Assembly: GCA_027886175.1 (NCBI GenBank)
Contig: JAJNNQ010000006.1
Coordinates: 2,108,001 to 2,172,000, forward strand
Direction of reading: 5' to 3'
Origin: Phylloscopus collybita
Lineage: Eukaryota; Chordata; Aves; Passeriformes; Phylloscopidae
Length of the DNA: 64,000 nt
Shown: positions 13,358-26,600 of the stretch, in pieces
Layout: every line of letters begins with the position of its first letter
How positions within the stretch are numbered: position 1 is the stretch's first letter
The notes under the pieces: generated by a model
What the model saw: only the letters and a program-made list of their open reading frames with translations
The model's database searches: none
What the model was told of the DNA's origin: nothing
Translations under genes and position numbers: made by a program

Positions 13358-14483
13358 CTGAACAGATTTTTCAGTTAAATATTGAAATGCCAACAGCACA
13401 TACACATAGTGTGCATCATTCTACAGACTCCCCTGAGAACACAAGATATAAGCTGTGCCTGCAGAGACTCTGAAAGATTTTAAGGATTTTAAGCATTCAA
13501 AGAAGGAACTGAAGAGCTGGCATGATCCTCTTCACCTGCTATGTACAGATGATTGTTAAGAGCCAGAGACTTGGCTCTTTGACTTACAAAATTTGGTATC
13601 TCACCTGTGGTTTAAATGATTTTCCTTGGAGTCTTCTCCTATTGGCAGATGACAAGCAAAGCCACAATACAGCAGATTTTAAAATGAATGCTATTTCAAG
13701 TAGTTAAGCAAGTTAAAGTTAGAAGTAGTGCTGCTTTTGCACCTAATGCCTGGTCCTGCAATTTTGCCAGAGTAGGGTACATCTTTGGAAAGTTGTGCTT
13801 TAGTTTATTGAATAAAGTTTCATGTATGTATGTCATGTATAACCAATTTTAACACGTGACTGAGATTTAAAGAAGTTCTAAAGCCTGTACCCTGGATCAC
13901 ATTAAGTACCAAAAGCTGATCTTCCCCACCTCTTTAGTCAGAAAACCAAATCATTTTCTTCTAAAAGACCTGAGAAATTTGAATAAAGTCTGCCCAATAG
14001 ATTACAGCTACTTAAATTTTGCTGATTAAGCCATCTGCACAAAGGGGTCAAGTGTTTAAGGAAAGGAAGAAAATGCACAATATTCCTAAACAAAATTAAG
14101 CTCTAAGATATCACCCTAATCCCAAATATATTTCATTAACATACTTCTTTTCTGTGGCTCAGTGATGCTATCAAACGTTTAGTTCCAAAGGACCAGCTCT
14201 CCTGGTTACTAAACCACAAAATTTAAAACTTTTCTGTTCCATCTTTCATTTTCCTTTCCTGTATCCACACTCTGTGGTTTGTCAACTACCCTTCAGTGCC
14301 CAGATTTCTACTGGAAGAAAGCGCTAACTCAGCCAAGAGAACTGAAAGAACTTGAATGCTTCACAAGTCATTATATGAAAACCATTAAAGGGAGAGACAT
14401 CAATTGCTCTCTCGCTTTCTTTTATAATGAACAAGTATTCCAGTGTTCAGTTAGGGTGACATAGATGAGGGCTTATCTAAAGA

Positions 14484-14679
14484 GGGAAGGGAAGGGAAGG
14501 GAAGGGAAGGGAAGGGAAGGGAAGGGAAGGGAAGGGAAGGGAAGGGAAGGGAAGGGAAGGGAAGGGAAGGGAAGGGAAGGGAAGGGAAGGGAAGGGAAGG
14601 GAAGGGAAGGGAAGGGAAGGGAAGGGAAGGGAAGGGAAGGGAAGGGAAGGGAAGGGAAGGGAAGGGAAGGGAAGGGAAG
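14484..14679 (+). repeat. Perfect (AAGGG)n pentanucleotide array, about 39 copies
   Basis: An uninterrupted run of GGGAA units over 196 bases, purine-only on the plus strand. No mismatch was found on reading through it. Such tracts form triplexes and G-quadruplexes and are length-unstable. On the DGKH sense (minus) strand it is TTCCC/CCCTT. The frames on both strands through it are artefacts. Confidence 0.97.
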
Positions 14680-17600
14680 AATAAATGGTGGTTCAAGCAG
14701 CTAAACAGCTTTGAATATTCATATGCAGCTTGAAGAGCTGCCTCACAAAAGAATTCTTCCGAGTGCAATGTCCCAAGCACAGACATTTCAACAGGAAACT
14801 GAAAGTGATTAAATGAAAGCGTAATGTCAAGTATTTATTATCTTTTCCAATGAAATCTTCTTTTGCTAAGCAAAAGACTTCTTTTCTAAGAAGTAACTAA
14901 ATACAGAGAAGAGGAGAATCAATTCCACAATACAAGGTACACTCTGAAAAATCCTGGTTACCAACCCCATTCTCCACAAAAGAGAGGGAGGAGGTCATGA
15001 GTTTAAAACAGGAAGCTGTTCATCCCTATTAGGAGAAGTCTGTCTAAAAACAGGTGATGGCTTCTTTGCAGAATAAGCAGAAGATAAGTCTGTTTAAGGA
15101 AGACTTGGTAGATACACTTTCCCTTCATTCCTAGAGCTCTCTAGGAACTTAACAACAACAAAAAAACACCAAAACTGAGTAGAGAGAGCTGAGCTATAAA
15201 TAGAAAATTTTCCTACTAAAATTATTACTAGAATTTCTTGGTAAAGGGTTTTAGTTGAAAGAAGCCTGAGAGAAAGTTTGATACAATCCCCTTGCAGCCT
15301 GCAAAATATCCAATTCTAGCCAGACTTAGTACAACACCAAAACCAAGTAGAGAAGCTATCTCCTGAAATAAGACAGGCCAGCAGAGACATGTAATTACAC
15401 TCTGTAGCACTTTACTATTTACACAAAACAATTTAAAAAAAATCCACTCCCACTTTTCTTACAGGAAATTAAAAGCCCTGATTATATAATCAGCAGTAGC
15501 AACAAAAATGTTACTATTTGGACCATGAGAAGCATTTTACAATTATAAGGGGAAAAGGAGAAGCAAAGAAATAAGTATTTATACTGGCTTTATTTCAAAA
15601 ATATTGTCACATTACATTCATCGAAAGATTTTTTTAAGTGACAAAGTCAAGCACTAAGAAACTAACTAAACCAGAATGTTTGGCTGAGCAGTTGTTATTT
15701 AGCTCTGTAAATTACTAAAAATATTTTTACAGATCTGCAATTACAAAATGATACACTATTTCTTTCTACTGAAGCCTCAACTCCAGGCAGGTGAGACAAT
15801 GAGAAGGATATAAGCTGCTCAAAGAGGAAGAAAACAATGTATTTCTTTTTATCCTGATGATTTGGGGATCCTACGCTGCCCAGACTTCCTGTTGGCTTCA
15901 GAACGGTTAATTTCCTTTTAAGAAGACGCTTTTCATCATCACATCATTCAAGCATCAGTGCATGTTATCTTCTTCTCTGTTCTGTGGAATAAGAACATAC
16001 CTTTCCCCTTGTATAAATAAGGGCAGCGAATCACTGAAGGAGCTGGGGACAAAACTTGTCTCCAGACACAATTTTACAGACTGCTCATTCCTGTAGTTCA
16101 CAGATGGATTTATCATGTAATGTTCCCATGCACCTCAGGAGAAATGGTAAGAGTCCTATTTTGCCATAAATAACATCCAAAAGGCAGACAATTTACAATC
16201 TTAGTGGCCATCCATGCTGAAGTTGTTTTAGTTAATCCTTTAAAGAAGAAGCGAGGCTTACATACACCCTCCTTTGTGTATCACTCATCTAATTCATAAA
16301 TCAGCTTTCCTACCCTTGTTATCTCTGGCTCCCCTACACCCACGGTTAGACATTGCACTTTTAGACTACAGTCCCAGCATCTTGCCTTCACTCTTTCCAC
16401 ACTTTTTGAGTCCTGTCCATCTGTTAACCATCTATTGTAAAATAAGATAAATAAAAAGCCCTGCCCTTCTTGGAGAAGTGATACAACTTCCTTCTTCCAA
16501 GTGATACCATTTCCTCTCTCCTTCCCAGTAAAGCACTGTACACTGCTGACAGAAGGTGTGAGATCAGCTTTTGATAAGAATATTTGTGCTCAGGCAGTGT
16601 TTTGACAAGCTGCCAAAATTCTGCAGACAACAAAAGCAACAAGAGAAAAAGAGTATCTGTTTTCAATCTTTTGTAACTTAGCTAAAAAAAAAACCACTCT
16701 AGGATTTCAAGCAACAAAGAAAAAGCACTTTTTTGGCTTTGCAGTTATCTCTGCTGATTTCCAAAGGCCTGCAGTAAATAATGGACTTAATAGAAGTAAA
16801 AAAATCTTTTTTAATGAAAAGTGTTAGACAACCTAAACAAGAATAAAAGGACATCAACTGCAGACTCTTGATGCCCTTAAAAATAATTAAAAGTGTAGTT
16901 TCTCAGACAGCTGCAGTCTGAATTCAAGCAGTAGCCGTGGGCCAGATAATGTACAAATCCCAAATTCACCTCAGTGAAATGATACTTCCACATCAGTGCA
17001 ATGTTGACCTCATTGCTTCCTTTCCCATCTCATACTGTTCCTGGTCTACCAACTATGTGCAATTAAATTAAAGTTGTCTGAGGCCATATCATTTCTTGCA
17101 TACAGTTCATTCCCCCCCCCAGCCCAAAGATAAGGCAGGGAAAGCACAGGGAACCAGCTACAGGAGAGAGACAGTCTCTGAGTTGGTAGCTACTAAAAGT
17201 GCATCCGGCTGCCTCTGAGAACCAGCAAAATTTTGATCCCAAGTGTTGAACTACAAAGAAAACTGCACAAAGACATCTCCATGGAGGTTTCTATGGAAAA
17301 TATTCTACAATGCAGCTTCAAACAGCTTGGCAGGGGGAACAGAGGGAGGGAGAGGGGGAAGGCAGAGAGGTGTCACACAGTCAAAGACTCCAAACTTTAT
17401 GTAACATGTGACACTGAAATCTCCTTGTTCTTGTGCCCAAAATATTAAACACAGTAAAAAAGCAACACCCCTTCCTCACTAGAAAATGTGGACCATAGAA
17501 GACGATGACTAATTGTTTCAAAATGCATATGACTGACTTTTCAGTAATCCTGTCAAATCATCACAGAGCCATCTTTCTTCAAAACTTTCATCATTTTTCA

Positions 17601-17964
17601 ACAGGTTCAAATTGTAGGAAACTCACTGCTCTGAAATGTCAATATACCATTAGACTGTCCTAAAAGAGGACAGTCCTAATGCACTGTTGCTAATAACTCA
17701 AGAGGGATTTGTGTTCCTCTGCACATCTAGTCGTGTTGTGGTACTAGGGACAAAATGTACATCTTTGTACATCTAGAAACTTCTCTTGAAATTCAAGCAC
17801 TTCGCCCCAGTGTCTGATTAGCTACTACAATTAAACTTTTTTTGTTAAGCATAGACAGAAGGCATTCTCTGATACAGCTATGACTTGGTCTATTACAGTT
17901 TTTGAGAACTGTAATCAAGGTCTCAGCTGTCCCCAAAAATAAATTTGGGATGTTGAATATCCAA

Positions 17965-18245
17965 TTGAATAAGACAAGGGAGAATGGCTTTAAACAAAAA
18001 GAGAATAGGTTGAGATTAGGTATGAGGAAGATACTCTTTGCTGGGAGGGTGGTGAGGCACTGCCACAGGTTGCCCAGAGAAGCTGCTGATGCCCCATTCC
18101 TGGAAGCGTTGAAGGCCAGTTTGGGTCCTTTTGGCCCCGAACAACCTGGTCTAGGGAAAGGTGTCCCTGCCCATGGCAGGGGGGTTGGAACCTGATGATC
18201 TTTAAGGTCCCTTGGAACACACACCGTTCTATGATTCCATGCAAC
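17965..18245 (+). mobile_element. CR1 LINE fragment (3' end)
   Basis: Begins GGGAGAATGGCTTTAAAC, passes GTGGTGAGGCACTGCCACAG and CCCATGGCAGGGGGGTTGG, and ends TTCTATGATTCCATG, which corresponds to the CR1 octamer-repeat 3' terminus. Sense orientation and better preserved than the copy at 10.6 kb. Confidence 0.9.
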
Positions 18246-18849
18246 AGAAACTGGCGGGCACAGAAGTGACACAGCTGGACACAGACACATAGACACAGTG
18301 TGGATGTGGAAAAATGCTATATAGCTGCTCGCCTCATGGCAATCAGTGGCCCACATGTAATTTAATGATGGGGACAATAAAAGGGGACAAGTATGTCCAT
18401 TATCCCTCCCATAAACATTCCCCAGCAGTGGTATGGGAAAGAAAATCTATCAAACCCTATGCAAGAGGAAATCACCTCTCATTCCTCACATCAAGCACAG
18501 AAATCATTTAGTCAAGAGAATATTCAGTCACAAAAGGACATAGGCACTTTCTCTAGACTAATAAACCCAAGAAAAAAAAGTAGATGATGTTTAACTGTGC
18601 TTTCAACATGTACTGATGAGTACAGCTGAATCCTCTTTTGGAAGGATGGGATGAATTCTACTAACACAACAAAGATGGAAAATGTTGTTTCACCCACTGT
18701 CATCACTTCATTAGACTTCTCCCTGTTGTTGAAAGATATGAAGCTTTTTTCCTCTAATGAGTATTATTTTGTGAGTCATTAGGCTGCTTCTTTTGCAAGT
18801 CAGAATCCTACCTGTGATTGTACCACAGGCCTGACTTGAAGCAATATGA

Positions 18850-19690
18850 TAAAGATCATAGACTGGAGTGGGTTGGAGGGGTCCAAAAAGACCATTTAGT
18901 TCCAATCCCACTGCTACAGGTAGGGACACCTTCCACTAGATCAGGTTGCTCCATCCTATCTGGCCTTGAACACTTAGAGCGATGGGGCATCCACAACCTT
19001 TTCTGGACAACCTGCACTAGTGCTTCACCACCCACATTTCTTTCTAACATCTAACAATCCAAATCTGCCCTCTTACCTTTTAAAACCATCACCTCTTGTC
19101 CTATTACTCACTGCCTGTATAAAAAGTCCCTCTCTCTCCATTTTAAAAGCCCCCTTAAGGTACTATAAGGCTGCAATAAAGTCTCCCTGGAGCCTTCTTC
19201 ATGCTGAAGAACCCCTGCTCTCACAGCCTGCTCTGTTGTAGGGGAGGTTTTCCACCTTTGTGGCCCAGCTCTGGGCTCACTCTACGAGGCGCATAACTTT
19301 GTGCTGAGGACCCCAGAGCTGGATGCAGCTCTCCAGGTAGGGTCTCACAAGGGCAAAGGAGAGGGAGAATCACCTCTCTCAGCCTTCTAGCCAATTGCTT
19401 TTGATGCAGCCCGGGATGTGGTCAGCCTTCTGGCACACTGTTGGCTCATGTCCAGCATTTCATGTCCAGCATCTCATGTCCAGCTTTTCACGCACAAGAA
19501 TCTCCAAGTCTTTCTCTGCAGAGCCACTCCCAGTGACTTCTTCTCTCAATGTGTACTCGTATCTGGGGTTGCCCAATACAGGTGCAGGACCTTGCACTTG
19601 GACTGTGTGGACAAAGCACCTCTCTTCATATTCTTTTGTTCTCCTTGCAAAAGCTGATGCAGGTAGGAGGCAGCACCGTGGGATCTGTCC
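18850..19690 (-). mobile_element. CR1 LINE, longer antisense copy
   Basis: Starts ATCATAGACTGGAGTGGGTT, the complement of the CR1 3' end, and runs about 840 bases into sequence matching the upstream part of the element (for example TTGCCCAATACAGGTGCAGG). It is long enough to include the end of the ORF2 region, but no intact frame is seen. A local triplication of CATGTCCAGC units at 19447-19488 is an internal expansion. Confidence 0.88.
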
Positions 19691-20940
19691 CAACCACTCT
19701 TCCTAGCCTGACTGGGTAGACTGGAGAAAAGGTTAGAAAACCTTTTTCTTTGATATATTTATATATCTCATGTGGTTTTGTTTATTTATTTATTGATTGA
19801 TTGATTTATTGATATATTTATATAATAGAAATATTTGATGTGCTTTTTCATGAAGTCTCTAAACCAGACCAGACATCATCCTAACGGTGTCCATTTCTCC
19901 CTGCTGATTATAAAGTGGAAGTGACTGGCTCAATATTGGGAAATATGAATACTAGCTGTGACTGTCATTTTTGCTGGTCTAGATTCATTTCTGCTTTGCC
20001 TTTTTTAATCTGTTTGCGTTTCTTTGCCAATTCTGTCTCTGGGTTACAAACTCCAATATCTGATATTCATGCTTACCAAATGTCAGTTGGATTCTCTGCG
20101 TGAAAAATATCATATCTTAGTTAAATAAAAGAAAACAAGCAAACAATAAACAACCAAACACAAACCACCCTCATCATCACTCCCAGCCATACTCACAAAT
20201 ACAAAAGCTAACTATAAATGTAACATTTAGATCCAGAGGTTAGGTTACGGTAAACTTCAGGATTTATTTTGATCAAGGCAAATGAAAGCCAGTCCTGACA
20301 GTGAAAATCCAAGCAGATGACTTGTTTTTGCAGAATTCTGTCTGCATACAAATTGCCAGAAAGATTGATGATGCATCCAATGCAGGGATTAGAGTCACTG
20401 CAAAGCAGTGATAAATAAATAAAAAGATCTAGGTTTTATTTATTGCTACCCAGTGTAGGTATTCATCATTATATTTCCAACTGCTGGGATTTTTGCATGT
20501 ACATTATACATGCTCATTTCTCCTTGGCTTCTAGATTGCCTGGCCTCTTCCTCCCTTTGAAGATGAATAAGGAAAATGATCCATAGGAAAGATCAGACTA
20601 GAACCACTTATTTCTTACATTCTTCTTCTTTAATGAAGTGTATTAAGACTGGGATTGAAGTAGCTGAAAATAGTATTTGTAAGTCTCTTGGTGGTCAGGC
20701 CTCAGCAGATCACAAACAACAACTCTAAGTTGTTTTTATCTGAGGTCTCTACACTTTCAGAAGGGAGTGACAGTATCAATGCCCACACCTGATGGTTAAA
20801 GACAGTGAAAACAGGGAGGGGAGAATATAATGGTTATCCACAAAAATACATACACAGAATTAAAAGAACTACATTAGACCTCCCTGAAGAAAAAAATTGT
20901 TTTATGTTGTTTTATATATGCTTCAGTGATTAAATTGAAT

Positions 20941-21140
20941 TGTCTTGGTTTGAAAGACAAGTGTCTACTAAGGAAGGCAGGAGCCTCCCTTGGAATGGAA
21001 AATATAAAGCCCTTCCCTCTGAATTGTTATAATTTTAAAATTAAGGGGCTCTCAGGCAAAGATATGAGAATAGGAATAACAGTTCTTTACTAATATCCAT
21101 TAAAAAAACCAAAAGGAGAACTCCTAAAACCCCAACACAA
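20941..21140 (+). mobile_element. Partial LTR of a songbird endogenous retrovirus
   Basis: Begins TGTCTTGGTTTGAAAGACAA and contains GGAAGGCAGGAGCCTCCC and AAGGGGCTCTCAGGCAAAG, which I recognise as the start of a common passerine LTR. Only the first ~170-200 bases match before the sequence passes into an (AAAC)n tract, so it is truncated. No viral coding region is present. Confidence 0.65.
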
Positions 21141-21157
21141 ATACATCTGAATTATTT

Positions 21158-21200
21158 AACAAACAAACAAACAAACAAACAAAAAAAACAAAAAACAAAC
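21158..21200 (+). repeat. (AAAC)n microsatellite
   Basis: About ten AAAC units degrading into A-rich sequence, at the end of the partial LTR. Confidence 0.85.
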
Positions 21201-23811
21201 CACACACAACACCACCTGCTCTAAAAATCTCAATAATTCTGAAGAGCTGGAAATCTAAGATTAATTTGGTCAATGGTTAAAAATACATTCTCTGATTTCT
21301 TGCACTTTCTCATCATTAGAAATATTACATGGGCCAAGGAAATGAGCTGATGGATTGACTATTTAAAGCAATGTGATTTTAAACTCTTTTCAAAATGTAC
21401 AGTCATATGTCTAATAAAGCCAAGAACGTCAAGTACTCCTGCTGGGGACAGCCAACCTTTAATCTGGTACTTCAGATCACTGCAGGCAAGCTTAAGGAAG
21501 CTGTCAGCCCTCACACACTCTCACACACTGGAAACACAGTTGTAGGCTCAAAGGGGAAGGTATGCACACATCCAGCACATGAGAGCAATGAAGAGACACA
21601 TGTAAAAAAATCCCAGTCCAGCTCATTTGGTAAAAGTTGCATCTAGCAGGATGTTTAAAAATGAACTGTTTGTTCCTTAAAGTAAACCACTGGACCATTA
21701 AAGTAGAGTTTCAAAAATAGCTTTTTCTAACATTCAAGAATTTACATTTTTATGTCATTCTGTATTTACAAGCAGCTTTTCTAGCAAAACATCAGTTTGA
21801 CATTAAAAAAACATTCAGATCAAAGGAATAATGTGCAGAATGATCACTGAGCATCAGTGAGCAGAAACTAATTTAAAAAATAAGTCTGTTTGAATATTCT
21901 AGCTACTTAAACATATATTTTTTTCTTAGAAAGAAGAGTAACATTAATATTACATGGATGACTCCTCCAGATGCTACCAGTTGTTAGGTGAAAGTATCTG
22001 CTGCTGTACACATACAAATGTAACACAAAAGACAAAATTAATACAGGAGATAACAGAGAAACAGATCACTTATTAGCCTTTTTTTTTAATATCTCTGACT
22101 AATGCTAGAAGTGTACATACTGCCTTACAGTTCTTAACTCAGCAAACGAAAACAGGCAAAGATAAAACCAAGTTTTTAAAGGTTTGGGTTTTTTCCCCTC
22201 TAATAGTTTTCAAAGTAGATTATGAGCAAAATATAGGAGCAAAATCTAGGTAGAATATAAATAGTATCATTCAGTAGATTATGAACACAACAAAATTGAG
22301 ATGATCAAAAATATACAAAAGCAATTATCTTCCCACACCACCCAGAATACACTGCACAATGAATTTAAGATTAAACCCAAACCAGAGAGCAGACCATGGT
22401 TTATATATCTTTTAACTCAGCATACAGCTGATTTTGAAAAGGACTGTGGGCTGGACATAAAGGTGTTTTAGATGGAAAGCAGGCACAATGCTAAACAATG
22501 ATTAGTATGGACTGTGCAGAACAATTCACTAATAACCTCACAAAAATACTGCACTAAAGACTTGTTTCTAAAACATATGTCTTAAAATTGAGATAACCAA
22601 TCAAGTTGATACATGGAAAGGAAATTTCCATTTATCAGTCTGATTATCCTACTTAGCTGACTCCATCACTGGATCTCATATCAGTATTCATCAGCAGTTT
22701 GTTTGAGAAAAAGCATGTACCCTCAGACCCACTTCAATGGTTTTAATATTTTCTTACAACAAACTGATTATCCAGTTAATGCAGTAAGATCATTTAAATC
22801 CATGATTCTGTTTACTCTCTCCCTTCCAGACTCAAAGGAAAAGTCAGCCACAGTTCTCACTTGTAACTAGCTACTCAGCCCCCAAAACAGGTGGAAAATT
22901 GGTTATTACTGAATAGTACTTAAGCAGATTTTTATATATAAGGTATATATATACATACACATCTACAAGGAAAATTCAGTAACTAAGGGGACAGTTATAC
23001 CTCCAATAATTCAGTCATAAAAACACACACACACAAAAACAAGGCTAATTAAATTAAAGGCAAGCCAGTGGAAATAGATAATTAGAAAACAACCATGATC
23101 CAGAAGATGCTGTCAACTTTCAGCTGTAGTGACTCACAGAATACTGACAGAAAGCAGTCAACACCATCCACCAATTACACATCTGTTTAAAAACTGTAAT
23201 GAAGACATGGCCTTTCTAACCAACATTAATGTCCAAACAATTTTCTCCTCTTTGAGATAAAGCAGGGATGCCACTACATGTCAATTCACCTCAATGACTT
23301 TTTGGGGGGTGAAAAAGAGGAGTGGGAAAAACAAAGAACAAAAAAAATCCTCACATGGTCCTCTGCGCACAAAATATGTCATAAACTCCTAAAACCCCTA
23401 AAATTCCCTAACAATTTCTATGCATACCTAATGCACACATTTAGCATGCACAGATATATACACACACACAGACACATGTATGTATGTATGTGCACAGTCT
23501 CTGTGTATAGAAGGCCCCGTGTAAAAATCTCAAAATATGAATATCTACAAAAACTAATGTGCCGGTTTGGCCTGAGATAATGCTCCTCACAGTAGCTAGG
23601 AAGCTGCTAAGCCTTGGATTTTTTGCTGAAAACAGTATTAACACAGGTATGGTTTTGTTACAGTCGAGCAGTGCTGACACAGCGTAAAGGCCTTTTCTGC
23701 TTCTTACGCCACCTCAAGAGTGAGTGAGCTGAGGGTGCACAAGGAGATGGGAGAGGACACAGCCTGGACAGCTGATCCCATCTGGCCAAAGGAACATCCC
23801 ATAACACGCAA

Positions 23812-24145
23812 CAAAATCACAGAAATATGCTGAGCTGGAAGGGACCCCTCAAGGATCATCGAGTCCAACTCCCAGCCCTGCATAGCACCATCCCCAAGTC
23901 ATACCACATGCCTGAGAGCATTGTCCAAATGTTTCTTGAGCTGTCAGGCTTGGGCTTATGACCACTACTCTGGGGAAGCTGTTCCAGTGCTTGCCCCTCC
24001 TCTTCCCCTCAGAAGGAAGCTGGAACTAGAATGGGGTCTCCCCTCAGTCTCCTCTTCTCCAGGCTGAACAGACCAAGTGACCTCAGCCACTCCTCAAGGC
24101 CCTCCACTATCTTTGTTGCCATCCTTTGGATGCTCTCTACAGTGT
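23812..24145 (-). mobile_element. CR1 LINE inserted in the LTR
   Basis: Reads AATCACAGAAATATGCTGAG, CTGGAAGGGACCCCTCAAGG, ATCATCGAGTCCAACTCCC and on to CTCCTCTTCTCCAGGCTGAA, the complement of the CR1 3' region. The host LTR sequence continues on both sides, so this CR1 jumped in after the LTR did. Confidence 0.88.
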
Positions 24146-24395
24146 CACACTCAGCACAGAAACCTGGGGGAAGAAGGAGAAAGAGGCAGAAATTCAGAAT
24201 GGTGGTGTTAAGTGACCATCACCTGTGATGGAACCCTGCTTTCCTGGAGATGGCTGAAAATCTGCCTGCCCATGGGAAGTGGTGAATGAATTCCTTGTCC
24301 TGGGATTTTTTTTGAGTGTGTGCACCTTTTGCTTTACCTATTAAACTGTTTTTGTCTCAATCCATGAGTTTTCTCTCCTCCTCTTCCCAATTCCA

Positions 24396-24431
24396 CTGAA
24401 GAGGAGTGAGCGAGCACTCACTCCTCTTCAG
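24396..24431. repeat. Perfect 15-bp inverted repeat near the LTR 3' end
   Basis: CTGAAGAGGAGTGAG and its exact complement are separated by CGAGCA. The usual form of this LTR has GGGGAGTGAGCGAGCGGC here, without such a return arm, so the palindrome is probably specific to this copy. Confidence 0.8.
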
Positions 24432-26352
24432 TAGTTGGCTGAGGGTAAACCATGGCAAGCACTGCAAAAAAGCAGCCACTAATGAGCACTAGACTCTAAC
24501 AGGCCAGCAAGCCCCATGGCAAACATAGAAGCCTGCCAATTAATAGCTAAACAGCAGTAACAGCTATAAATTCAATCTAGCACTCTCCTGTCAAATCTGT
24601 TGTCATCTCGAACCCTTCAACTGGACGCCAAAAAACACTCTATCCCAGCCAAGAGCAGCACAGCTATGCCTATTTTGTATATATTTCTGTATATGTGAAT
24701 ATGCATACAAATGCACTTACATATATGCACACACAGACAAAATCTCAGTCTCATCTCTTCCTCAAAATTTGCATCCCAAGAATAAGGTAAATTCTGGATG
24801 AAGAGAGCCAGATAGTAAATAAATAGATAGATAAATAAAATGTGATTAATTTAATTTGGAGTGTGGCCTGCTTCCACAGCAGAGCACATTAACCACTCAT
24901 TTCTAGTCCTCTTTTTCACACTGCTGCTCAATACTGACAAAGCATGGAAATGAGGAGAGCTACTACACTATATTCCTGTCTCCAAAGTCCCCAAAAGCAC
25001 TAATTAATTCATAGGCCATAGCTTAGAAATTTATGAAAGTGAATATCTGAAAGTTAATTGAAGTAAAGAAAAAAACTTTACCCTTTTTAACTCACAGGGA
25101 TTACTCAGTGGCCTCTCTACCTCTCTAACTCAATTGCTTTATTACTTAATTCGACTCTTAAATTTTTTAAAGCTATCAAAACATATAAAAAAATGTGAAA
25201 AATGGAAGTGCTTTTAAAACAAGGAACATCAGCTTTAACTGTTACTTACACCTCAAAAAATTAGGCTCTCAGATTCTACCCTCACGTGTCACACCTCACC
25301 CCGTGTCTTTAAATTTCCTTCTTGACAACACAGGCTTTTTACTCCACATGTCAGGTGCTGACCTCCTACTTTTCATCATGAAGTTCATCAGCCACTACAG
25401 ACAGTAGGTGAAGTAGATGAGTCAAAGAACAGTATAAATAAACTATTTTTTAAAACATGGAATCAAGCAGTAGATTTGGGTGCAGTACCAGTTTATCTCC
25501 AGTTCACTGGACCATCCCATCTGATTCAGTACTTGAGCTGTGCTCCCATTCTGTGGGGAGATGGAAGGGTTATCACCACCATTTCACTGATGCAGAATTT
25601 CATCCAGCTGTGTAACGCGCTTAGGGAAGCTGAGCAGAGTCTGAGGGATTCATTTGACTCTTACCCCAGGGTTTCCACTAACTGCACTGGGACTTTATTT
25701 ACTGAAGTTGAACTAAAAATTCACAGCAGAACTGGCAAAAAAACAATGGATTTTTTTCTCATCAGCTTAACATCTGTTTTCTAAATTAACAGGCGTTATA
25801 ATTATTAAACCAGAGTATTCACAACAAATAGCAAGAGCTGCTGTCTCCAGAGTGATCGACTCTATTTCCTACAGGTTACTGCTTTTTGCTTGCATTCATC
25901 ACTTTTTTTCCTACAAATTGTAAACACTCAATTCTTTCTCAAGCAATTCATGTTTTTATTGATCAGCACAGTCAGCTGGCTCAGTTCATTGCATCAGAAT
26001 TTCATACACTGTAAAATGCCTCAGCGCAATATGAAGGCACAGTTACTTTATATAGAGACCCACACATGCAGTTGTTCTTCTTTGGATGAATAAGGAAACA
26101 TTCCTTGGTAATCTAGTTTAAGCAGGCTTTAAATTAAAAAAAAAAAAATCTCATAGGAAATAAAACATCCCAGTCCCCAAACATCATCTACTCGATGCAT
26201 AACACTCATCTAATCTGCATTTTTTACTCAATTAGAAAATAAATGTTCTTCTCTGTTTTATGTCACATAAAAGCTGAAATTGTTCCTCTGAATAATAGGT
26301 CAATATCCTATTAAAATGTATTAATGAAAACTTCTTCAAAAGTAGTTTTCTG

Positions 26353-26382
<30 letters not shown>
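26353..26382 (+). repeat. 30-base poly-A run
   Basis: Uninterrupted A run followed by AGAGCGAAGATAC and then the CR1 fragment. It is not the tail of that CR1, since CR1 ends in octamer repeats. Confidence 0.9.
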
Positions 26383-26386
<4 letters not shown>

Positions 26387-26434
26387 GAAGATACAAAAAA
26401 CTGTTGGCAAAATATTGAGCAGCTGCTCAGTACC

Positions 26435-26600
26435 ACTGCCCACAGCAACTGTGGATGCCCCATCCCTGGAAGTGTTCAAGGCCAGACTGGATGGAGCTCT
26501 GAGCAACCTCGTCTAGTAGATCTAGTGAAGGGGTAGGAACTGGATGATCTTTGATGTGCCTTCCAACCAAAACCGTTCTGTGGTTCTATGCTTCTTGTAT
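26435..26600 (+). mobile_element. CR1 LINE fragment (3' end)
   Basis: Contains GTGGATGCCCCATCCCTGG, AAGTGTTCAAGGCCAGACTG and GGAACTGGATGATCTTTGAT, ending TTCTGTGGTTCTATG. Sense copy of the CR1 3' terminus, 5'-truncated, lying just after a 30-base A run. Confidence 0.85.

Larger units (their letters stand above)
23558..24457 (+). mobile_element. ERVL-type solo LTR, split by a CR1
   Basis: The 5' part begins TGTGCCGGTTTGGCCTGAG and runs to about 23811. The 3' part resumes at about 24146 and includes GGGGGAAGAAGG, TGCCCATGGGAAG and TTGCTTTACCTATTAAACTG. It closely resembles an LTR I know as common in songbird genomes. No gag, pol or env sequence flanks it, so it is a solo LTR. The last ~60 bases include a perfect hairpin. 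No clear target duplication could be fixed. Confidence 0.8.

Noticed and set aside
14451..14786. Repetitive 79- and 111-codon frames
   Set aside because: They are translations of the AAGGG pentanucleotide array on either strand.
15733..15789. Plus-strand segment with good acceptor and GTGAGA donor
   Set aside because: It is open for 57 bases but isolated, with no partner exons. Kept as a reminder that such segments arise by chance here.
16980..17040. Minus-strand segment reading GSNEVNIALMWKYHFTE before GTGAAT
   Set aside because: No acceptable acceptor and a stop shortly upstream.
18850..19706. Frames of 77-103 codons around 19.4-19.7 kb
   Set aside because: They lie within the antisense CR1 copy and read the wrong strand or frame.
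23558..24457. Full endogenous retrovirus with coding genes
   Set aside because: Only LTR sequence is present. No gag, pol or env frame flanks it, so solo LTR is the simplest reading.
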